Below, one piece after another: positions 1 to 11,871 of a stretch of DNA of 64,000 nt. Below the pieces are notes generated by a model. That model ran no database searches and was not told the origin of the DNA. It worked only from the letters and a program-made list of their open reading frames with translations. How positions within the stretch are numbered: position 1 is the stretch's first letter; every line of letters begins with the position of its first letter. Origin of the DNA: Pristionchus mayeri. Its lineage: Eukaryota > Nematoda > Chromadorea > Rhabditida > Neodiplogasteridae. The position numbers and the translations under genes are program-made. The stretch is from the NCBI GenBank assembly GCA_036245805.1, contig BTRK01000003.1, forward strand, positions 29,405,215-29,469,214, written 5' to 3'.

Positions 1-26
1 GTTAGTTTTACTCTCGTTCATACCTG

Positions 27-1009
27 GTACACTTCAGCAGGTCCTTCTTCATCCTTCTTCTCCCCTTCTTTTTCCTCATCGTGATTCTCCTTCTCATTCC
101 TCTCCTCTTCATCTTCGATAATGGGAGTCTCACTCTTCTCTTCCTCTTCCTTCTTCTCTTCTTCTTCTTCATCCTCTCATTTCGCTCTTCTTCCTCTCTC
201 TCTTCTCTTTTTCTTTGCCCTTCTCTACGATTCCTGCATAATTTAATATTCTTAACGCATATTTTGAGGGTTTGATTTTGAACCATTTGAAAATATGCAA
301 ACTTTTATGCATTCTTCAGGAGCAAACAATGAAACAATGATTCATGTGTCCGCTACAATCAGAAGGAAGAACTCACTCCCCAGGGTCAAAGTGGAAGATT
401 CTGATCACTTCCTTCCTCAAATTTTTGTCGATCACGAAATCGGAATTATTGAGGGCAGCGCCATAGAAGTAACCCTTGAGATCGACAGGATTCTGAAATG
501 AATACGTTGATCTCTCAAGCGATCAAAAAATGGTTAGGGAATCAAATCGGAATGCTTACGAAATCCTTGGCTTCCGCCTCCCACGTTGCGCCCGTTTCGT
601 TGACCACTTCAAACGCCACCAGTTCACCATTATCATACATGAAGCTAGTGATATCCTTGTAAGGGTATTCCTGCCTCTCTTCTCTATTGGCCTTCTTCAC
701 AATCGACTTGCGAGCACTGAGATCGCAATCGATTGCTTATTTCGTTTGACAATTTAATAACTTTACATGGTTCAAGCACGTATTTTGCTTTGATTCTTGA
801 ATTCCACATAAATAGATATGCTTTCAGATCACAAATGAAGGCCAATTTTGTTCGTAAATCGAAATTCCTAACCTGCTCGACTTCCTCTTCTGTGCGTGTC
901 TCTTCTCTGTCTTCCTCTTCCCTTCTTCGATAACACGGTCGACCTTCTGAACACGGCCTTTCGGAATCTTCACGGGTCGAAGACGACTTGATTGACGTCT
1001 GTCACTCAT
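27..1009 (-). CDS. Unrecognised basic protein, 5' part (runs off the left edge)
   Basis: I do not recognise this protein. Three exons join cleanly on the minus strand: 1009-873, 716-560 and 492-377. The start at 1009 opens a very basic N-terminus (MSDRRQSSRLRPVKIPKGRV) rich in R/K, as in nucleic-acid-binding or nuclear proteins. Exon 2 encodes a conserved-looking segment containing YPYKDITSFMYDNGELVAFE, and exon 3 one containing VDLKGYFYGAALNNSDFVID. The fourth exon, beginning at about 233, is ambiguous. The purine-rich tract is open both in the phase-compatible frame (Arg/Lys-rich) and, over most of its length, in another frame that is Glu/Asp-rich and ends at a CAG/gtatga donor near 27. The first three exons are fairly secure; the downstream part is not. 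Confidence 0.6.
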
Positions 1010-3250
1010 TCTGCTTATTTTGATTAGTCTGCAAGTGAATTTGTTTCCTAACGGAGTGATACATGGAACGCGATAAAGGAGTGATTGGAAGAGTCAGATT
1101 AAAAACGAGGCAATTCATAAAAGAAGAAAGGCAGGATTCAACGAGAGAGCAGAATATTTGAAGCGAAGGATAGGGAAGAAAAGTGGAACTCTTGATGATA
1201 TTAGCGCAGAGAAGAGTAAGTGTGCAGATCGAGTAGTCTGACTAACATTGTAAGGGAGTTATAATAAACAAAAGGTCAATTCGAGAGAGAATATGACGAG
1301 CGAGATGATACCGAAGAAGGAAGAGGAATGAATGAGGATGAATGATAAGGGGAGGAGGAGGAGAAGGATGCATGCCACTGGGTGGATCAAGAAGGAGACT
1401 TCCAGTCATACGATATTACTAACCCCGTGGCATCATTCGCGAACAGTGATACATTACGGTTCTTCTCCCTCTCTATCTCTACTCATTAAGGAACTCACCG
1501 CTTTTGTACAAATGCCCTCTTTCGTAACAAAGTCGGAGACTAATGATGGTCTCTCAAGGGGATAATGCGTTGATCACCGTTTGAAATTTAAAGATGAGGG
1601 GAGAAAACGATGAACGATGAATGATGAGTAACCTTCTATCTCTCTTTTGCTCTATCTCTCTTCATTACGTTCTCACCCCTCCCTGCTTTCATACACATGC
1701 CATATTTCGAAGCAAAATCGGCGACTTGGCAGACGCACATATCCGAACATATCCGAGATCCAGAAGAGATAGGGTATCTGCAAGCGCGGGAGCTGAGAAC
1801 GAATAATTATCAATTGGATTGAATTTTAAAAATTATGATATACAAATTTTAAAAAACGAAGCTTCAGAACAAACGAGCGATAGAGTAGAAGAAATTGATA
1901 CTCTGTAATGCGAAATCAGAGATAGAGGCGGATTCCCCCTGGTGGTGCTTCTCCCTTCTCTCCCACTATTGGCGCCGTTGCGTTCTCTCTTGCTGTGCTC
2001 TCGCTTATTTTTTTCAAATTCAAATAAGAAAGATCAAATCAAAGGGACACCACGAGATCATTGTAGTGGCGTGGCTTTTTAATCTTCTAATAAACTTGGT
2101 AGGTAAGCAGCATTTGTTGCTCACCAACGAAGAATCCTGACAGCAGGTCGGTAGGAGGAAAGGGAGTTGGATAGGCCAGAGAGGAGTTCGACTGGGAGTC
2201 TTCCTTCTGCTGGCAGCAGCTGCTTCAAGCCCTCAAACCAGTGGTGCATTATACGGGTTCATTAGACGATTGATCTCTGACCCGATTGATCTCTCTTCCG
2301 TCTCTGAATCTATTCCCCGTCTTCTCCTACTATTCCTACCGTACAAATCGAGTTAGCTATACAATATCTATTCTTTTTTCCATAGGTGGAGTGTGTGAAT
2401 TAGCGCGACCATTACTAAAGTGAATTGAGTGGATGATGAGTATGAAACGAAGAAAAAACCATCGCTCAGCCAAGTCTCGAACTAGGAATACCGGGAAACT
2501 GCAAAGTAGGAACAAAACACTCTTTTGACAGCCAAACACTCGTTCTAGATAGTTCCTATTAGTGATGCCAAAACGGCGCGCGCTCTCCTCGTTTCACAAG
2601 CTCTCTCGTTCTGTCTGACTGGTGAGAGAGCGTGTGAAACGAGGAGAGCGCGCGCCGTTTTGGCATCACTAGTTCCTATTCCTACTTTTTCAAGATACTA
2701 TATGCAGCAAGATAAGATTTCACGAACTTTTAAAATTCTTGCTCCCAATTTCTATTTTCGTATGTTTTTATGCATACCTTCCATGGAAAAACGTCGAGTG
2801 CAGCTATCATTTTTTGGATGCTCAAGTCGAAAATTGAAATTGGAGAAACATCCAATATCCTTATGAGTGCAGACATGTATGCAATCTGTGATGTGCCATT
2901 TTTTTCATTTCGTGTTTATATCACGAGGGCTCATCTCTCTCTCACTTGAGCTCTCGGAAATCTCGTCCTCTCATTATCCTAGGAATCGTGTTTTCTCTTC
3001 ATTTATCTCACTTCGCCATGGCCTCGTTCTTCACTCGGCTCAGGTTGGATAGATGCGACTCTCCCTTTGTAAACTGGCAATTTTACTGTAGCTTGTAATA
3101 CAATTAATACGATTTAATTTAATTGAGTCTCCCTCTTCCTCTTCCTAATCTTGCAAATTCTCCCTACTTTATCTCCAACGGTGTTAGTTGCTACGGCAAT
3201 CCGGAAGGATCTCTTAAAAGCTATCTATTTTTCATACGCAGCAACTCGAA
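1010..3250. other. Intergenic region between divergent genes
   Basis: No coding exons with consistent phase were found. The region separates the minus-strand gene ending its 5' end at 1009 from the plus-strand rde-4-like gene, so it probably holds both promoters. It contains one MITE-like palindrome (listed separately) and CT/GA-rich low-complexity stretches. The acceptor just before 3251 (tacgcag, nine bases upstream of the ATG) may be a spliced-leader site. Confidence 0.5.
2561..2670. mobile_element. 110-bp MITE with 38-bp perfect terminal inverted repeats and 10-bp target duplication
   Basis: The arms start AGTGATGCCAAAACGGCGCG and match perfectly for 38 bp, then continue with one mismatch for about nine more. 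The element is flanked by identical 10-bp direct repeats AGTTCCTATT at 2551-2560 and 2671-2680. A 9-11 bp duplication is typical of Mutator-like (MULE) elements, so a non-autonomous MULE is the best guess. It carries no coding capacity. Confidence 0.8.
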
Positions 3251-6053
3251 ATGAGGCTACTCATCTCCATCAGGTATGGTTAAGTGGAAAATACGTCATT
3301 TTAACTGAATATTGTTTGTTTAACAACGTTTCCATCGTATTCCCGGACTGTCTCTGTAGTTCTATCAACGTATTGACAATTAACTTTCGTCATTTTTTGC
3401 AAATTTGATCACTTGAGGAGAAGTTTGGCTTCACTCTGGCTTCGGTTCCTCGCCACACTCCATTTATCGGATGCTCAACCCGAAGAGGAATCCTATAGCG
3501 TCCCTGCTACAGTTACTGCACCTGCTGCGAGGAACGTCCTCGTACGAAGCGTCACCATTGAGGTCGATGAGAAGTCTCAGCAACAGAAGGATGAGGTGGG
3601 CCTGAATGTTGTGATCATTTTCTGAACGCTGAAACATCGTGATTCATAATATTGGTATGGGCACTGCAGAAAGCGAGATAACGTTCCCTAGAAGCACTTT
3701 GGACAGCACGGTTACGTAGTATTAGCAGTAGTCGCCCTCGCCGCACTACACCACCTAGCGTAGTCGTTCACGACTGTAAAATCGCTTGACGTGGCTGCAC
3801 CTACCTTTACTGCAGAAAGTATACAATTTTACTATTGCTTCTCTACAGTCGATAATCTCGCGGATTTATTGCAGCAGAAGCGTCGACGACAGTCATCGGC
3901 CCAGGAATACTCGTTTACGATGCCCAAGATCGCGTGAGAGGGGACAGCAATATTCCTCTATCTACCCTACCTCCATCTACATTTCCGCTTCAATATTCGC
4001 TTCAACGAATGTTCACTCATTCATTTTTCATCGAAGTCGTCCATGGTATTCGATGCTCCCTATCTCCCTTAGTGTCTCATTTTATGATATTATTGAAGGA
4101 AGGTATAGAGAATAAATTTCTTGTTCAAAGTGTTGATGTGTGCTCCACTTGTTTAGGAACAATTAGGAACAAAACTTGTAAGGAAATGCCCCACACGTTT
4201 TATATTTGCCGATTAATGCAGAAGATGCCATGAATCTTAGCTGCACAGGTCGTCTGTACTGATCGTCTGAAGAATTGTAATCGATGCATGAACATACCGC
4301 GTCTTAATTCAAGAAATCGGGAGAATTAGTCAACCGTGCAGTTGTTTACACTCTTTCCCTGATTATCGCATCGCGATTTCAGTGTGAGAAGAGTAGATAA
4401 GAATCACAGGGACGACTATCTAGAGAGCCGGCGCAGGAAAACCACTTTTTATCAGGTGACGCCCGAGGTGTGGCTAGAATTTATTATTTCAAAAGCGGTT
4501 CAAATGCGCGCATGTAGCAATAAAACAGTGCTTGTTTACATTTGGTGTCATTTCCCGTCATTATTTTTTTTTTTTTTTGGTGTCATTATTTTTTTTTAAA
4601 AGTTTTTGTCGTGATCTAAAGGGTAAGTTCACTTCGATTATTTTCTTGTAAGATCTATCATTTTGTATGATATCTGAATTTCTCACAGTTGGAAACTCTC
4701 TTTATTATGCTTGGAAACAAGGAGAATCGAGTTCCAGCTTGTGAGATGGAAAACTGGATTGGAAAACTGCTTGACTTGTGAGTTTTGTCTTTCCTTTTTC
4801 CGTAACTAATCGCATTTCAGATGCGCTCAGAACAAGCTGGATTCTGCAAAATTCGAGTTCGTAGAGGAAGGCCCTCCGAATGAGAGACTTTTCACTGCAT
4901 ATGCGATGTGAGTGCAGTGAAAGTCTCATCTGATTTCAGAAGGAATGACTCATTTCAGTGTCGGTGAGTCAAAGGGAATGGCGAGTGGCAGGAAGAGGAA
5001 GAAAGAAGCAAAGAATGCAGCTGCGAGAGAACTTCTCATGATCCTCCAAGCGGTTCGGTATTTGATTCCTATTCGTACTCAAATCAGTAAATCTCCAGTA
5101 GGATACGAGAAAATTTCGAAATTCGAAGAGACATTTCCAGAGAGAGGACAGCATCCCGAATGCGGTAGATGAATTTGCCTGGAGTACGATTGTTGAACTG
5201 GGAGCTGAGGACTATGAATATGAAGGACTACTTGAAGAGCCTGGTCAGAATATGTGCATTGAACCTTGAGTGGATTTTGAGTGATGTTTACTTCTCCCAA
5301 ATGTTCTCCGATAGAACAAGAGGTGGTCGTTTCTTATCTCTTTCATAATCCTTCTGGTTGACAGTGATTCACATAGTGCTTTCACAATAATTGGCATTGC
5401 TGGATCTTGGCTCTTTCATTCTGTGCCCTTGCAATCTCCGGGACAGGATGCAAAGTGAAGCAACTCAGAATATAAACTGTAATCATGATCTCACTTGGTT
5501 CTACACCTTTGCAGGAGTGAATCTCTCGAGTGTCCAGACTGAGCAAGAGCCCCAGAAAGCACTCGAAAATATTATGTCCGACGAAACTCGTTTTCTCTCC
5601 GCCAAATGCAGCTACAAAGACCTCGAGCAGCCGAGCACTAGAGGTATTCACTCACAGATAGTCGCTCTTTCTGTCACCTGTCAGATACTCGCTCTTTCGA
5701 AATACCACTGATAATGTGAATGCACACACAGTGAAAAGTGACGAAAGAGTGAGTAAAGTGAAAGAGGTTCACCATTTCCTGATCACTCTCACAGGTTGTA
5801 CGCAGAGCATCCTCAAGATGAAGTACAACAAAGTGCCTCCTCCAGTGATTTCCAGAACGGACAAGAAAGGTGAGATCAATAGTAGAGGAGAATGAGATGT
5901 GCGATGAATGCGGTACATGTAGTGGGCTCTATCAGACCCTTTGCAGTCGTCCCCTCGTTCTCCTTCGAGGGAGTCTTCTGTGGGGAGGAAGTGGATTCGG
6001 CTTCTGCAAGGGACGAAGCGGCCCGAAATGCACTCGTCCATCTACTTTCGTAA
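3251..6053 (+). CDS. rde-4: RDE-4-like dsRNA-binding protein, with an in-frame TAA in dsRBD1
   Basis: RDE-4 is the dsRNA-binding partner of Dicer in nematode RNA interference. Twelve exons join in phase: 3251-3273, 3418-3595, 3670-3715, 3849-3933, 4383-4455, 4689-4777, 4821-4907, 4959-5052, 5141-5243, 5515-5643, 5795-5869, 5947-6053; 1089 nt, 362 codons, close to the roughly 385 residues of C. elegans RDE-4. dsRBD1 lies at about residues 20-85 (VLVRSVTIEVDEKSQQQKDE then the alpha-2 helix). dsRBD2 is at about 150-225, containing ENWIGKL, GPPNERLFTAYA and the KKEAKNAAARELL helix. A degenerate third dsRBD-like region ends DEAARNALVHLLS. Codon 71 (3679-3681) is TAA inside the dsRBD1 helix, in the only frame that keeps all later exons in phase. 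I infer orthology from domain order, length and recalled similarity. Whether the allele is functional is open. Confidence 0.82.
3728..3810 (+). repeat. About 80-bp dispersed intronic repeat, copy 1
   Basis: This lies inside the third intron of the rde-4-like gene. It shares CGCACTACACCACCT, GACTGTAAAATCGCTTGA and CCTTTAC in the same order with a copy at 11570-11649. Both copies sit shortly upstream of a splice-acceptor-like CAG. Confidence 0.65.
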
Positions 6054-6143
6054 TAGATACTCAAATTGTGATTATGTACTTACTTGTGAATTTTGTTCGA
6101 ATTTGTGATTAAAACTTAATTTACTTTGCATAAATCTGTTGTT

Positions 6144-8098
6144 ATATGAGTGACTATCTAAGAGAATTGAGCAATTCAACCTATAAGCCGTACAGTGAAA
6201 AATAAAGGGTTGATTTTAAGATCCCCCTAGGGGTAACTTTTCGCGTAGAGTTCAAAAATCGACCTTAGGAAGCCGTATCTCGGACCCCTCATTTCGTGTA
6301 TTTCGCCGTACCCGGGTGGTCGGTTTTTGAATCTTTTGAATGGCCCATCCAAACCCCATACATATATAGTAATTCTGAAAGATCTCGACGAGATAAGCAT
6401 TTTTACTGTTAGAAGTGAAAGGCTAGCTCATCTTTGAAAAAAGTTGTGGCTGTTTGAAATAAAAAAATTGTCTAAAAATTGCCGTCCTGAAAAATATTTT
6501 GGGGGCTGTAGTTTTTTAATTATGCGCATTAAAATCGCCATGAAAAAGTACCCCATGGCCCAACTTTTCATAGAAAAAACCTTTCCCCATTGATGTTTCC
6601 TGGTTCTCGCAAAATGTCGTAGTGCAGATTTCCCTATCATTCAAATCAACAACGTTCAACAGCAAAACAAGTAATTCACTCTCATACTGTGCCATTGATG
6701 TTTTTATCTTAATTTCAATATATTTTGCACATTTTGAACAGCTGAAATCGTATCTAAGTGAACATCAGGTTGATTGACAGTGTTTCAATTTGATTTGACC
6801 CTGTGGTACACTTTGGCCTGTGTTTTGACAACGAAATCTCTACAACCAAAGGTCCTACAGTTAACAAATCTGAAATCTAAAGTCTATCTGATAGTATAAT
6901 TAATAATAATTTGTGTCGGAACCATTCCTATGCATTCCGTGTTTCTGTTGGTGCGTAATATACGAATTCCGAGTTTCTGCCTCATCAATTCCGACTCGAA
7001 GCTGGCTCAAACTTAATTTTTAAGCTCTCTAATGTGAAAATTCGGATTCTACGAATGAAAATATACCAGAAAAAAATGTTCAAAAGTAAAATTTAAGAAA
7101 AAATATTTTTTTCACATTTTTGCCCTTAGGGTAGTAAGGGGTGAAAATGTCGAAATTATGGATACATATGAAATCATAATATCTTGGTGTATTTTCACTC
7201 GTAGAATTCGAATTTTCACATTAGAACGCTTAAAAATTAAGTTTGAGCCCGCTTCGAGTAGGAATTGATGTGGCAGAAACACGGAATTCGTAAATTACGC
7301 ACCACTAGAAACTTGGAATGCATAGGAATGGTTCCGACACACACACATTAGTATTAATTATACTATCACATAGACTTTATATTTCAGATCTGTTAACTGT
7401 AGGACCTTTGGTTGTAGAGATTTCTTTGTCAAAATACAGGCCAAAGTGTACCACAGGGTCAAATCAAATTGAAACACTGTCAATCAACCTGATGTTCACT
7501 TAGATACGATTTCAGCTGTTCAAAGTGTGCCAAATATATTGAAATTAAGATAAAAACATCAATGGCACAGTATGAGAGTGAATTACTTGTTTTGTTGTTG
7601 AACGTTGTTGATTTGAATGATAGGGAAATCTGCACCACGGCATTTTGCGAGAACCAGAATCAATGGGGAAAGGTTTTTTCTATGAAAAGTTTGCCCTTGG
7701 GGTACTTTTTCATGGCGATTTTAATGCGCCTAATTAAAAAACTACAGCCCCCAAAATATTTTTCAGGACGGCAATTTTTAAACAATTTTTTTATTTCAAA
7801 CGGCCACAACTTTTTTCAAAGATGAGCTAGCCATTCACTTCTAACAGTAAAAATGCTTATCTCGTCGAGATCTTTCATAATTACCATATATGTATGGGGT
7901 TTGGATGGGCCATTCAAAAGATTCAAAAACCGACCACCCAGGTACGGCGAAATACACGAAATGAGGGGTCAGAGATACGGCTTCCTAAGGTCGATTTTCG
8001 AACTCTACGCGAAAAGTTACCCCTAGGGGGTTCTTAAAATCAACCCTTTATTTTTCACCTACGGCCTATGCTCAGTTCTCTCAGATAGTCACTCATAT
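6144..8098. mobile_element. 2-kb near-complete palindrome (foldback element)
   Basis: The left arm from 6144 reappears in inverted orientation ending at 8098, with the centre near 7120, so almost the whole element is inverted repeat. Matching blocks include TGAAAAATAAAGGGTTGATT at the outside, CCCCTAGGGGTAACTTTTCG, the AAACCTTTCCCCATTGAT region, and AAAGGTCCTACAGTTAAC near the centre. Short reading frames mirrored on both arms (6428-6640 and 7676-7825) are the same arm sequence, not genes. Related arm sequence occurs at 24.1-26.0 kb and 27.6-27.9 kb. No transposase was found. The region between rde-4 and the first MATH-BTB gene is mostly this element. Confidence 0.85.
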
Positions 8099-8643
8099 GC
8101 CCAAGATGATAAAATGTTTTGTTGTTCCTGATTTCAGAACACTGGATTTCAGACCTCCCGTGTCACCTTTTTTAGACCATAATATGCGAAAACAATCCAA
8201 GACATGTGACTTAGGCAAAAAAAGGGCAAACTCCTCACTGCACAGGTCGCACGCAAAGTTAAAAACAAAGCACTTTTTCACACGAAGATTCATCGAACGG
8301 GAATAATTATTACAGCCGGGACTGCAAAGTAGTCGCTTGTCAGTGGCGTCGGTGCTAAAAGACGCCAGAAAAAACACGCTTTTAAGTTTTGAAAACAACA
8401 AAATATAGCGAGGCATTATTTCTTTCCATTTCTCGTTGTTATGCATATTTCTGGTATTGAACTCGACAATTTGTTAATTTCAACAGTTTTTTTTTTATTA
8501 TTGTTAGATTATTATTGTTAGTTTTATTATTGTTAGATTTCTTTCTCTTTTCGATCGCACTTTTAGAGAAGGTCTCTGAAAGTCAATGACCTCGATAGAA
8601 GCAATTTCATATTGAAATTTAAAAATTTAGAAAAGTTGTTGTG

Positions 8644-10708
8644 ATGTGGACCTTATCAGGAGCTCCAGAGGACGTTATCGTACTTCACATTCAATCGCCA
8701 GAAACACTAGACGATGATGGAGAGTATTCACCAGTGCATGAAATCTCCGGTTTCCCATGGTTCGAAAATATTTAAAATTTCGCGACAATAGTTTATAGAA
8801 TATACATAATTAGCAAACATGCACAACCGATATTGCTCCGACACTTAGAACAATATCGAATAGGAATCGATGATTATGGTGCGTAAGAGTATTGCTAATT
8901 ATACATTTTGAGGAAGGCAAATGTGATCAAGAAAGAGACGAAGACGTCGACTACCTGGGGGTGTATCTGCACTGCGATATGAAGAGACAGTACAGTCTCT
9001 GGTTCTGTGATGTGTCCTATGAAACGACTCTCGTCAATCAAAGAGATCCACAGCTATCTGAAATTGTCAAGGTTAACGGATTTAGCCTTCTGTTCCGTAT
9101 AATCCGTTATTGATTATACGTTATTGTTACGGAATATATAGATAATTTATGTAATTAGGTACTGCTTCATTGTAAGACATCACATGACCTAGCGTTGCGG
9201 TCCTCTAGAAAATAATTAGATAACAACTCAGGTTCATATTTTAGGAAACGCATCGGTTCGACTGCTCTGAACTTTCTGGAATCGGAACTTCCCAATTTCT
9301 ATCCATGGATAGGGTTCTAAACCCAAATGAGGTTCCAATATTCTGTTGAATTCCTCATTATCTATTTTTTAGGGATTCATCAAGGATGGGATGATTATTG
9401 TTGAAGTTAAAGTTACAGTCAACAATTCTTCTATGAGTAGAAAGTGGGTTGTTCATTCATTGAAAATATTGAACTTTGATTTTGCAGATTCCGTAGCAAA
9501 TCTTACGTCGATTTGTTCTCTCCTTCCCCTCAGACAGATGGGATTCTGCTTGTAAATTCAATTAAGTTTTACGTCAACAAACAGGTTCGAATCTTTATTT
9601 AAAATTTCAAAATTTTTTCATGATATTGACATTATATTCTCATGTTTTCTTTTAAATTATTTAATATAATAACTTCTGCTTCAGCTTATAGCTCTTCAAT
9701 CTCCGTTTTTCGACAGATTATTCAACGGGAATTTCAAAGAATCCAAGCTAAAAGAAATTCCTATTGAAGACGTTTACAAGACTGTGAGAGCATTTTCCAT
9801 TGTCATTAACAATGATAATTCTGCACCTGATATTTTATAATATTTTCTCACTGGTTGCACAGTCAGAGGGAGAAGGAAACACGGGAAGACTCTCTAATAT
9901 CCGTACTAATCGATTAATTTCAGGATTTTGAAAATTTAATCAAAGCAATGTACCCAATAGATCATGAGTACACAGGTATGAGTATGTATTATGTTCTTGT
10001 AATTACCGCAATCTCTTTTAGACTATAACGTCATTGGAATTCTCAAACTTGCAGACAAATTCGAAGTTAACGTACGTATCATATATTTTGTCTTTATAAT
10101 AAAACGAATATGATCCTTGATTAGAGTCCTATTGTTGGAAAACTTTCAAATTGTCCAATAGCGAGAAGAAAGTTTTCTCTCACTCATCTCATTTTCCACT
10201 AAAATCCATTGTGAGGGTCGAATTTTCCAATAGCGGGAAATGAGGTGGGGAGGGGGGGAATTTTCGAATAACGATTTTTTCCAACATGAGACCTCTAGAA
10301 TGAGAATGCGACGGATAATCCACCACGAGACCCTCATTTAAAATACTATGGTATTGCATATTCCACCTGTTCAGAATGTGCTGGACAATGCGGAGAGATT
10401 TCTGATGGGGAATACGTGCCAGATGAGCACCAGTCACAAACTGCTACTGGCCGATAAATACAAGCTCAATGTGCTCATTGTATGTTGACACCATTCTTTA
10501 GAATGATCGTAGATGACCATTGCACCGAATAAATATCAGAACATGCTAGAACATATGCAGAATGCGCAAATTGCAGGATAAATGCCTCTCGAGCTACAAG
10601 ACGTGTGCCCAGATAAAGGGAGTAATCGGCACTCCAGAGTACTCGGATCTATCACCAGCAGTGAAGAGCACTTTCTTTGAAATGCTCGCTAAGATGTGCA
10701 AGTGTTGA
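8644..10708 (+). CDS. MATH-BTB protein, first tandem copy
   Basis: MATH-BTB proteins are substrate adaptors for CUL-3 ubiquitin ligases; the BTB domain binds cullin and dimerizes, and the MATH domain binds substrate. Resolved 3' exons are 9373-9443, 9488-9584, 9685-9783, 9924-9975, 10022-10071, 10375-10479 and 10577-10708. Upstream MATH exons lie at about 8644-8759, 8909-9070 and 9248-9332. MATH features: ISGFPW, DYLGVYLHCDMKRQYSLWF, THRFDCSE, GFIKDGMIIVEVKVTVNN. BTB features: ALQSPFFDRLFNGNFKESK, DFENLIKAMYP, ILKLADKFEV, and a C-terminal BACK-like stretch ending CKC. The join between the first two MATH exons is unresolved, so the start at 8644 (MWTLSGAPED) is provisional. A close paralog follows 1.2 kb downstream in the same orientation. 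Confidence 0.85.
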
Positions 10709-11871
10709 ATATTTCATTTTAGATTGCTTATTCATAGTTCTTATGTCATAACAGATTGTTCATCATTTATAAAAATTGTTCAATTTCTATCATGTTGTTC
10801 GGAAAGTTTCTGTCTTTTTTCATGAAAGGACAAGTGGAGTGGACTCGCACGAGGCCTCGATGCACTGTTGTATTCACTTGCATAATCAGCACTCGAATGC
10901 TCAATAGACGATGTCTCACAGTTCCAATTTGTGGTCAAAGTAATTTAATTTGGTTACTTTATGTTATAACGCGAAGTTAAAAAATAGTATTTGCGTTGTG
11001 TACTAACATCTGATGCGTAGCATTGAACAAGGGCTCCCTCCCCTCTCTTTATCGCTTGCCCTGTGCGATGCGAATCGGATGATCATCTCCCCCTTTCCCC
11101 CATCCCATTTTCATGAACATTCCCCATTTTCGAGTTTGTCGAAGCGCCCATGTGGGGTACGACAAATGAATAAAATATCTGTTGATCTCGTATGAAAATC
11201 CGGAAAAGCGCAGCACAATTTTTAGCAGGAATCAGTTTTCAAAATCAATTTGTCTTTTATTCATCAGCTGCTGACTCCCTTGAACATCAGTAGATGATGA
11301 AATCCTGAACCTCTTCACCTCTTACCCTTCCAATTATGCCAGAAAGCGAAGCCCTATAATCAGAACCGCAAAATAGTTGTGTGTGAAATATCACATATTG
11401 CACCAAAGAGGGAAACAACCATGTTTTGAATGAAATTTTTAAGAAACTTCGAAATCATTGCAATTGCCAACCCTAATGTGTGCGTGTTGTTTCGTCATTC
11501 TCTAGTTATCATGCGTATCTTTCGTTTAAGCTGTGTACGTGCCATTTGCTAGCCTCTTCAGCAGTTTTCGAGTAGCCGGTCTCACCGCACTACACCACCT
11601 GGTCGTCTCTTGATGACTGTAAAATCGCTTGAAATGGCCGTACCTTTACGTTTTTTCCAGGTGGATTGCTCCATTTTCATTGCCGTAGGCTGAAAATGGA
11701 CGAAATTCCGGCCCACAGAACAGCGAAGAGACCGAGTTCGTTAAATTTACTTCCAAATATCACTTTCAACGAAAAGTTTGAGTTCTATTTCGCAAAATTC
11801 AAAACTGTATTCCGATTTGCACCATTTTCCAACGAATGGAATACTTAAGACCAAATAAGATGCTAATCCAC
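10709..11871. other. Spacer between the two MATH-BTB copies
   Basis: No gene is supported. The spacer holds the second copy of the dispersed repeat (11570-11649), followed by an acceptor-like TTTTTTCCAG and a short open stretch beginning ATG at 11696. That stretch could be a 5' exon of the second copy, but I could not join it in phase. Confidence 0.4.
11570..11649 (+). repeat. About 80-bp dispersed repeat, copy 2
   Basis: Matches 3728-3810 in the rde-4-like intron (shared CGCACTACACCACCT and GACTGTAAAATCGCTTGA). The function is unknown. Confidence 0.65.

Noticed and set aside
6428..7825. Two similar 60-90 aa frames sharing GKVFSMKS and FFMAILMR
   Set aside because: They are the two arms of the palindrome read on opposite strands, with no start context, splice sites or homologs in the window.
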